Source: an uncultured Clostridia bacterium | GTDB lineage: Bacteria > Bacillota > Clostridia > Oscillospirales > Oscillospiraceae | NCBI GenBank assembly: GCA_937858235.1 | Contig: CALLZZ010000447.1 | Location: forward strand, 1-10,214 | Reading direction: 5' to 3' | Length of the DNA stretch: 10,214 nucleotides | Shown here: piece after piece, positions 6,434 to 10,214 of the stretch | Numbering within the stretch: the first letter of the stretch is position 1 | Layout: the number at the start of each line of letters is the position of its first letter | Notes under the pieces: model-generated | Databases searched by the model: none | Told to the model about the DNA's origin: nothing | The model's input: the letters and a program-made list of their open reading frames with translations, nothing else | Position numbers and translations under genes: made by a program

Positions 6434-6811
6434 GTGGAAATCATAATCAGTAGCAACACAAGTAAGCCCATTTATGAGCAGATAACTTCACAGATGAAGG
6501 CTTTGATTATGAGTGGCGAATTACAGGCAGGCGATCCCATCCCATCTATGCGTTCATTAGCAAAATCTCTACATGTCAGCGTAATCACGGTCCAAAAGGC
6601 ATATGAGGATTTGCAGCGGGATGGATTTATTGAAACTACTGTTGGGCGTGGGAGTTTTGTATCTGCTCAAAACAGAGATTTTATTCAAGAGGAAAAGCAA
6701 CGCCAAGCAGAAGAACATTTACAGGAGGCCGCCGAGATTGGCAGAACAAGCGGGATTCCTGTTGAAAAACTTGTCGAGCTATTAAAGCTATTCTATCAGG
6801 AGGTGAACTAA
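6434..6811 (+). CDS. GntR-family repressor, YtrA subfamily
   Basis: A 125-residue regulator. The N-terminal winged helix-turn-helix is typical of GntR: KPIYEQITSQMKALIMSGEL, then GDPIPSMRSLAKSLHVSVIT, then VQKAYEDLQRDGFIETTVGRG. The short C-terminal tail (about 45 residues, helical, no ligand domain) defines the YtrA type, whose members repress their own operon with a co-transcribed ABC exporter. The start is GTG 6434 with TAGGGGG (6421-6427) upstream; the overlapping ATG at 6432 is out of frame and stops after four codons. Its stop and the ATPase start are 1 bp apart, so the two are one operon. Codon use is visibly more AT-rich than the conjugation genes, consistent with transfer of the block from another host. 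Confidence 0.92.
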   Translation: MEIIISSNTSKPIYEQITSQMKALIMSGELQAGDPIPSMRSLAKSLHVSVITVQKAYEDLQRDGFIETTVGRGSFVSAQNRDFIQEEKQRQAEEHLQEAAEIGRTSGIPVEKLVELLKLFYQEVN

Positions 6812-6812
6812 T

Positions 6813-7670
6813 ATGAGTATTTTAGAAATAGCAGATTTAACAAAAGACTATGGGGATTTTTTGCTGGATAAGGTGAGCTTTTCAATTCCGCAGGGAGCCA
6901 TTATGGGACTTATTGGCGAAAACGGAGCGGGTAAAACCACCACAATCAATATCATCCTAAATGAAATCGCAAAAGATGGAGGCACCGTATCTATCTTCGA
7001 AAAAGACCATATACAATGTGAAACAGAGATTAAAAATGCTGTCGGCGTAGTTTTTGATGACAGCCCGCTACCCGACCTGTATACGGCCGTTGAGATTGAA
7101 AAGGTTTTTAGTTGTATCTATTCGGCTTGGGAACATAGAGCCTTTGAACAGTATATAAAAAAATTTGAGCTTCCTGTGAGCAAGCCGATAAAAAATTTTC
7201 CCAGAGGTATGAAAGTAAAACTATGTTTTGCGATTGCACTATCACATAATTCTCAATTATTGATTTTGGATGAAGCCACCAGCGGCCTTGACCCTATAAT
7301 GCGGGATGAAATCATGGATATTCTTTTGGATTTTGTGCAGGACGAGAACCATTCAATCTTGTTTTCATCCCATATTACTAACGATTTAGAGAAAATTGCC
7401 GACTATATTACTTTTATCCACAAAGGGAAAATACTTTTCAGCAAGACGAAAGACGAACTAATCTATCATTATGGCATTATCCATTGTGGAGCAGCATGTT
7501 TTGATAGCCTGGATAAATCTGAAATTATTGCTTATCGAAAGCAAGACTATGAGTGGCAGGTGTTGGTTGCAGACAAAGATACGGCCCAAAAGAAGTATAA
7601 AAATTGTGTTGTGGATAATGCGACGCTTGATGATATTATGTTGTTTTATGTGAAAGGAGAAAAACAATGA
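6813..7670 (+). CDS. ABC transporter ATP-binding protein (YtrB/BcrA-like exporter)
   Basis: A 285-residue nucleotide-binding subunit that would drive the membrane partner encoded next. Motifs in order are Walker A GENGAGKTTT (about residues 35-44), a Q-loop region replaced by GVVFDDSPLPDLYT, the signature area FPRGMKVKLCFAIAL, Walker B LLILDEATSGLDP and the H-loop SSHI. The signature lacks the usual LSGGQ and reads PRGMK; GMK-type signatures are normal in the YtrB/BcrA-like group. About 85 residues follow the core. ATG 6813 is set by AGGAGG (6798-6803). The stop overlaps the permease start (ATGA). The substrate cannot be told; relatives export or sense cell-wall antibiotics such as bacitracin or lantibiotics. 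Confidence 0.92.
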   Translation: MSILEIADLTKDYGDFLLDKVSFSIPQGAIMGLIGENGAGKTTTINIILNEIAKDGGTVSIFEKDHIQCETEIKNAVGVVFDDSPLPDLYTAVEIEKVFSCIYSAWEHRAFEQYIKKFELPVSKPIKNFPRGMKVKLCFAIALSHNSQLLILDEATSGLDPIMRDEIMDILLDFVQDENHSILFSSHITNDLEKIADYITFIHKGKILFSKTKDELIYHYGIIHCGAACFDSLDKSEIIAYRKQDYEWQVLVADKDTAQKKYKNCVVDNATLDDIMLFYVKGEKQ

Positions 7671-8312
7671 AAGGACTGATAATCAAAGATAAGATAACCC
7701 TGTTTAAGAAATTCAGCCCCGTCCCTTTGGTAATACTCATTGTTTTGGCTCTAATTATTCTTGTTTCAATGAAAAGCATCGGGGCTATTATTCTTGGAAC
7801 AGTTCTGCCCATGCTTGTCTCCTCGTCTATCCCTATTACACTAACTCTCCTGTGATGAACAATGGAAATGGGATAGATTTGCAATCGCTATGCCAGTTAC
7901 AAGAAAGCAGATTGTTTACAGTCGATATATATTTTGCATTATCATACTTCTGTTTTGTTCTGCATTTGCACTTGTATTAAACGTAGGTGCCTATTTTCTT
8001 CTACATGAACTTAGCATCACGCTACATTTGTTGTTTAGCGGTGTTGGCTTGATTGGCGGCTTTATATATTTACTGCTGATTTTGCCTGCAAACTATATTT
8101 GGGGCCAGAACGGCGGTACCGCTATCGTCCTAATATTCGTAGCATTAGCGTCGGGTGGAACATTTCTGTTAAAAGCGGCAAATCTCAATATTACCTTGCC
8201 GACGCCTAATCAAATTGTGATGCTTACAGTATTTGCCATCATCGGTTTGGCGCTATTAGTGCTTTGCTCCATGCGGGTTTCAATCTGGTTTTATACAAAA
8301 AAACATTCCTAA
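7667..8312 (+). pseudogene. ABC-2-type permease broken by a one-base frameshift
   Basis: This is the membrane subunit for the preceding ATPase. The frame from ATG 7667 encodes MKGLIIKDKITLFKK and two membrane segments, then ends at TGA 7853-7855. Dropping one base near 7847 (C in ACTCTCCTG) restores a continuous reading: ITLT, then SCDEQWKWDRFAIAMPVTRK, the typical ABC_2_permease sequence where a DEQ-KWD-P-R-K block follows the second helix. It then continues with four more helices to TAA 8310-8312. The restored length is 214-215 residues, normal for the family. ATG 7890 (MPVTRKQ) is therefore internal, not a real start. A true insertion would inactivate the transporter; a sequencing or assembly error in the CTCTCC stretch is the main alternative. 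Confidence 0.85.
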
Positions 8313-8329
8313 AAGGAGGGACTTAGATA

Positions 8330-8500
8330 ATGAAAAGTAAAATATTACGGGTTACTGCAATCATATTTGCGGTATTGGCCTTAATCATGGCGGGCTATTT
8401 CGTACTAACCAAAAACGGATCGTTATTATTCGTACCTATCCCCGCTATCCTGTCCCTGATCTTCTCGCAGATTGCGGCAAAAGAAAAGAATAAAAAATAA
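8330..8500 (+). CDS. Small membrane protein (56 residues) of the cargo operon
   Basis: Begins MKSKILRVTAIIFAVLALIM and encodes two hydrophobic segments (VTAIIFAVLALIMAGYFVL and SLLFVPIPAILSLIFSQIA) separated by a TKNG turn, ending in a basic tail KEKNKK. The likely topology is a hairpin with both ends in the cytoplasm. AAAAGGAGG (8311-8319) is a strong ribosome binding site 10 bp upstream of the ATG, and the gap from the permease stop is only 17 bp, so it belongs to the same operon. I do not recognise the family. Small hydrophobic peptides beside YtrA-type exporters may be accessory subunits or immunity peptides, but that is only a suggestion. Confidence 0.75.
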   Translation: MKSKILRVTAIIFAVLALIMAGYFVLTKNGSLLFVPIPAILSLIFSQIAAKEKNKK

Positions 8501-8521
8501 TCCATTAAGGGTGAAGCAATT

Positions 8522-8750
8522 ATGAAATGTCCTTTTTGTGAAAATGAAATGAAAACGGGATTCATCGCTTCGTCAAATAATGGATTGCTGCTGGATTGAC
8601 TCAAAACCAACTGGAACAAAGGGTGTCCGGTATATAGAAGGCTTTACGCAAATATCCGACTATAATTATTTGAAATCCCCATCTACGCAAGCGCACAGAT
8701 GTCAAATCTGCGGGAAAATAATTATTGATTATACCGCAAAAGAACCGTAA
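8522..8750 (+). pseudogene. PF20097/DUF6487-like zinc-ribbon protein broken by a one-base frameshift
   Basis: The ATG frame begins MKCPFCENEMKTGFIASSNN and stops at TGA 8597-8599 after 25 codons. Shifting by one base near 8588-8591 (CTGCTG) continues as WIDSKPTGTKGVRYIEGF and ends CQICGKIIIDYTAKEP before TAA 8748-8750. The joined product of 75 residues has paired CxxC motifs at each end (CPFC and CQIC), the layout of small zinc-binding proteins such as the PF20097 (DUF6487) family. A ribosome binding site is weak (AAGGGTGAAG, 8507-8516). Both halves look protein-like and neither is complete alone, which supports one gene with an inserted base or a sequencing error. The function of the family is unknown; its placement in the cargo operon recalls other antibiotic-response cassettes. 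Confidence 0.75.
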
Positions 8751-8796
8751 ATGAGTTTTGCTGAGATGTAAAAATGCAGCAGACAGAGGTGGTGTA

Positions 8797-8985
8797 ATGA
8801 AAGATACTAAGTGGATATTGTGTCCTGTCTGCAATAATAAGACCCGTATTAGGATACGAGGGGATACGGTACTTGAAAACTTCCCGCTATTTTGTCCCAA
8901 GTGTAAACAGGAAACGATAATCAATGTAAAACAACTGAACATGTCAGTTATCAAAGAGCCAGACGCTAAGACGCAGAGCCGATAA
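8797..8985 (+). CDS. Cysteine-rich KTR-domain protein
   Basis: A 62-residue zinc-ribbon-like protein. Its two CxxC pairs are CPVC (residues 9-12) and CPKC (residues 32-35); the first is followed by the Lys-Thr-Arg signature (NNKTRIRIR). The rest follows the Cys_rich_KTR family: TVLENFPLFCPKCKQETIIN, then NMSVIKEPDAKTQSR. Members are common as small cargo genes in ICEs of gut Firmicutes; the function is unknown. The start is ATG 8797 because AGAGGTGG (8784-8791) lies upstream; an earlier in-frame TTG at 8758 has no site. The stop codon lies inside the left arm of a strong terminator, so this is the last gene of the cargo operon. It is intact, unlike the two genes broken upstream. Confidence 0.88.
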   Translation: MKDTKWILCPVCNNKTRIRIRGDTVLENFPLFCPKCKQETIINVKQLNMSVIKEPDAKTQSR

Positions 8986-9020
8986 CCATGTTTTAATTGG
9001 TTAACGGCTCTTTCTTTTTT
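8975..9020 (+). terminator. Strong intrinsic terminator ending the cargo operon
   Basis: A 14-bp stem AGAGCCGATAACCA (8975-8988) against TGGTTAACGGCTCT (8998-9011) with a single mismatch, then TTCTTTTTT. The KTR stop codon (8983-8985) lies within the left arm. Confidence 0.9.
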
Positions 9021-9024
9021 GCGC

Positions 9025-9049
9025 ACTTCGAGACTTTTTGTCCCTAAGT
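9025..9049 (-). repeat. Dispersed 25-bp palindrome, copy F (after the cargo)
   Basis: Arms ACTTCGAGAC and GTCCCTAAGT, one change in each, around TTTTT. The T-rich loop puts it in the opposite orientation to copy E, so the cargo block is bracketed by inverted copies. It lies between the cargo terminator and the end of the XRE gene. Confidence 0.75.
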
Positions 9050-9057
9050 ATCTACCT

Positions 9058-9396
9058 TTAGATTTTGACGCGGCGAAGTTCTCGCCAAACGCTTCTTGTT
9101 GAAGCTATGGCTATTCTCTGCTCCTGTTCGTTGGCGTCTCTGAACTCACGGATGAATTGTTCCTGTTCAGGTGTACCGGGCACATCATCAGGACGGAAAA
9201 TAAGATCGGCGGGGATATTCAGTTCCCGGACCATCTTATAAAGAACCTCAAAAGTCGGATTGCGTTTCCCTGTTTCGATGGCAATGACAGTTCGCAAAGA
9301 TATATCTATTTTTTCAGCCAAAGCTGATTGTGTCATTCCATGTGCAATACGGGCTTCTTGAATGATGATGTCCATGTGTTTCATATCATAGTGCAT
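9058..9396 (-). CDS. XRE (Cro/CI-type) helix-turn-helix regulator
   Basis: A 112-residue regulator on the opposite strand to everything else. The N-terminal HTH_3 domain is clear: IIIQEARIAHGMTQSALAEK, then IDISLRTVIAIETGKRNPTF, then EVLYKMVRELNIPADLIF. The C-terminal part, DVPGTPEQEQFIREFRDANE then RSVWRELRRVKI, is helical and may dimerise. ICE-borne XRE repressors of this type control excision and transfer genes; the position, divergent from the leader and the sigma-like gene, fits that. The chosen start has AGGGGGTG (complement of 9404-9411) 7 bp upstream; internal Met codons at MKHM and MDII are weaker options. The TGAAA/TTTCA repeat at 9467-9480 in the divergent region is a possible operator. 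Confidence 0.9.
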   Translation of the reverse strand: MHYDMKHMDIIIQEARIAHGMTQSALAEKIDISLRTVIAIETGKRNPTFEVLYKMVRELNIPADLIFRPDDVPGTPEQEQFIREFRDANEQEQRIAIASTRSVWRELRRVKI

Positions 9397-9466
9397 TTTA
9401 TATCACCCCCTATTAGTTTAGTGGATGAGAGGCAATTACATAATGTGGTTATCCGTCCTATTGATG

Positions 9467-9480
9467 TGAAACATATTTCA
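9467..9480. promoter_or_regulatory. Possible operator in the divergent control region
   Basis: Perfect half sites TGAAA and TTTCA around CATA, about 70 bp upstream of the XRE start. The size and symmetry suit a Cro/CI-type dimer. No second copy was seen, so the assignment is weak. Confidence 0.3.
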
Positions 9481-9520
9481 TAATACAAAAGCAAACAGCC
9501 GGACAAGGCAAGAAAAAAAA

Positions 9521-9583
9521 GTCTGCTTTGGCCGGTTATTTCAACGTATGCAAAATCAGATTTAAGCATCTGTCAAAGCAGAC
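9521..9583 (+). other. Inverted repeat with nested hairpin before the leader ORF
   Basis: Perfect 10-bp arms GTCTGCTTTG (9521-9530) and CAAAGCAGAC (9574-9583) enclose 43 nt that contain a second hairpin CAGAT/ATCTG (9557-9561, 9568-9572). The ribosome binding site of the 16-codon ORF (GGAAGGAG, 9585-9592) follows directly. It is likely an RNA structure affecting that ORF or a binding site. Confidence 0.55.
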
Positions 9584-9600
9584 CGGAAGGAGCTTTGGCG

Positions 9601-9651
9601 ATGCTGTTTTTGTTTGTGCAATTCTATTTTTCTAAAGAGGAGGCAATTTAA
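9601..9651 (+). CDS. Possible 16-codon leader peptide
   Basis: Reads MLFLFVQFYFSKEEAI before TAA. GGAAGGAG (9585-9592) sits 8 bp before the ATG, which is good spacing, so translation is plausible. The peptide is rich in Phe and Leu, and it ends where another ribosome binding site (AGAGGAGG, 9636-9643) and a second open frame begin. No family is known to me. Its role as a leader peptide coupling ribosome movement to the downstream terminator is inferred from layout only. Confidence 0.45.
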   Translation: MLFLFVQFYFSKEEAI

Positions 9652-9758
9652 CCGACAGCCTGTATATCATACGGGCAATTCTACAAGGTAAACGGTTAAA
9701 AAAAGCCGTTTCTCTGCAAGGTGCTTATATGCCCTGTGGAGTGCAATTTGTGGCATAG
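9648..9758 (+). CDS. Possible small ORF lacking a standard start codon
   Basis: A frame of 36 codons, LTDSLYIIRAILQGKRL then SLQGAYMPCGVQFVA, ends at TAG 9756-9758 and reads like real protein. AGAGGAGG (9636-9643) is placed for a start at 9648, but that codon is TTA. It may descend from TTG or ATG, or translation may reach it by frameshift from the leader ORF, which it overlaps by 4 bp. It may alternatively be a chance frame in a structured RNA. I do not recognise a family. Confidence 0.35.
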   Translation, partial: LTDSLYIIRAILQGKRLKKAVSLQGAYMPCGVQFVA

Positions 9759-9784
9759 CAATATGTAATATTTGCCAATTACAA

Positions 9785-9823
9785 CGTGCCGGGTGGAGGC
9801 CGCTCCGCGCAGGTGCGTTTTTT
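9785..9823 (+). terminator. Intrinsic terminator within the leader of the sigma-like gene
   Basis: Outer stem CGTGCC (9785-9790) pairs with GGTGCG (9812-9817) with two G-T pairs, inner stem GGAG/CTCC, then six T (9818-9823). It lies about 140 bp before the sigma-like gene and after the small ORFs, the position expected for an attenuator. Confidence 0.65.
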
Positions 9824-9920
9824 ATTTGTCATTTCTCGGACAAGCCCCGTAGGAGCTTCGGGCCAATATGGTCTGATATTCTGCGCGGCGGCTGTCCCGG
9901 CTGCCGATCCCCGCCATGTC

Positions 9921-9954
9921 CCATTCGATTTTCTTTTCCCCAAAAATCGAATGG
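9921..9954 (+). promoter_or_regulatory. 12-bp hairpin overlapping the ribosome binding site of the sigma-like gene
   Basis: Perfect arms CCATTCGATTTT (9921-9932) and AAAATCGAATGG (9943-9954) around a 10-nt loop. The ribosome binding site GGAGG (9953-9957) shares its first two bases with the right arm, so folding would hinder translation start at ATG 9965. Confidence 0.65.
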
Positions 9955-9964
9955 AGGTTTACTT

Positions 9965-10214
9965 ATGGCAACGATCAATTTGCGGGATTTTTACCCGTGG
10001 TATATAGAAGATCAGCTTATTGATGTTCCCGATGAGGTAGCGGAGGTACTCCGTGCGGACAAGCTGTATGAAGCGGCCCACCAGCGGCGCGTCACACGCA
10101 ACAAGGCGCAGTATTCCCTCGATTGTGACGATGGGATCGAATACTCGGCTTGCCTTTCAGAGCCGACACCGCAGGAGCTTTTAGAGCGCAAAGAAACATT
10201 CTGCCGCCTGTGCC
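9965..10214 (+). CDS. Sigma-70-like factor of the ICE control region (3' end outside window)
   Basis: The first 83 codons of a gene that continues past the window. It begins MATINLRDFYPWYIEDQLID, then VPDEVAEVLRADKLYEAAHQ, followed by TRNKAQYSLDCDDGIEYSAC and LSEPTPQELLERKE. This is the N-terminal pattern of the small sigma-70-family proteins in Tn916/Tn1549-type elements, which lie upstream of the excisionase and integrase genes and have the LRDYYP and YSLD(R)DDGIE(Y/H)S blocks. The DNA-binding region 4 expected at the C-terminus is not in view, so sigma activity cannot be confirmed here. GGAGG (9953-9957) lies 7 bp before the ATG. GC-rich codon use returns in this gene, matching the conjugation block and contrasting with the cargo. 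Confidence 0.85.
   Translation, partial: MATINLRDFYPWYIEDQLIDVPDEVAEVLRADKLYEAAHQRRVTRNKAQYSLDCDDGIEYSACLSEPTPQELLERKETFCRLC

Larger units (their letters stand above)
9397..9964 (+). other. Long structured leader region without a conventional gene
   Basis: This stretch of about 570 bp lies between the divergent XRE gene and the sigma-like gene. It holds, in order, a TGAAA-CATA-TTTCA repeat (9467-9480), a long-range 10-bp inverted repeat with a nested hairpin, a 16-codon ORF, a second small open frame, short hairpins AAACGG/CCGTTT (9690-9711) and TATGCC/GGCATA (9728-9757), an intrinsic terminator, a CGGCGGC/GCTGCCG hairpin (9886-9906), and a hairpin at the next ribosome binding site. I see no convincing promoter. 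The layout resembles a transcription-attenuation leader. Confidence 0.55.

Noticed and set aside
8601..9026. Open frame of 141 codons on the - strand
   Set aside because: Antisense to the zinc-ribbon and KTR genes and runs through their terminator. It has no family features.
763..9049. CRISPR array
   Set aside because: The repeated palindromes are separated by irregular distances of hundreds to thousands of bases and no cas genes are present, so they are dispersed repeats.
6350..9050. Insertion sequence or transposon carrying the cargo
   Set aside because: No transposase, resolvase or integrase reading was found in any frame, and no clear terminal inverted repeats with target duplication beyond the dispersed palindromes.
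9381..9569. Open frame of 62 codons on the - strand upstream of the XRE gene
   Set aside because: Overlaps the start of the XRE gene in another frame and reads through the inverted-repeat leader; no ribosome binding site or domain.

Overview
The window looks like part of an integrative and conjugative element (ICE) of the Tn1549/CTn type found in gut Clostridia. Its GC-rich backbone and codon use fit an Oscillospiraceae-like Firmicute host. This is inferred from gene families and composition only; no database search was run.

Layout. Positions 1-3610 hold conjugation genes, all on the + strand and tightly packed or overlapping: the end of a VirB4-type ATPase, a membrane-anchored NlpC/P60 cell-wall hydrolase (CD1108-like), a small coiled-coil DUF4315 protein, a secreted and membrane-anchored DUF4366 protein, and a Cys-rich VLP-domain protein. 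After a terminator comes the DNA-processing module (3733-6191): a small unknown protein, the relaxosome protein MobC, a small CD1845-like membrane protein with its own promoter, and a VirD2/MobA-type relaxase. The relaxase carries an in-frame TAA at codon 74 and an ACG where ATG is expected, so the element may not be able to transfer itself.

A cluster of stem-loops (6245-6348) then leads into an AT-richer cargo block (about 6350-9020). It starts with a consensus promoter (TTGACA, 17 bp, TATAAT) and encodes a YtrA-type GntR repressor, an ABC ATPase, an ABC-2-type permease broken by a one-base frameshift, a 56-residue membrane peptide, a zinc-ribbon protein also broken by a one-base frameshift, and a Cys-rich KTR protein. 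A strong terminator closes it. This resembles a regulated peptide-antibiotic or envelope-stress export operon picked up as cargo.

The right end (9058-10214) is the ICE control region: an XRE repressor on the - strand, then about 570 bp on the + strand without a conventional gene but rich in inverted repeats. It contains a 16-codon leader-like ORF with a good ribosome binding site, a second small open frame, an intrinsic terminator, a 12-bp hairpin touching the next ribosome binding site, and the start of a sigma-70-like factor gene that runs off the window. The arrangement suggests attenuation control.

The most unusual signal is a 25-bp palindrome (arms ACTTCGGGAC and GTCCCGAAGT, 5-nt loop) present six times. 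Four copies lie between genes, each at a module boundary. Two lie inside coding regions near gene ends, in the same reading frame, and encode the same peptide, TSGQ(S/N)VPKS.
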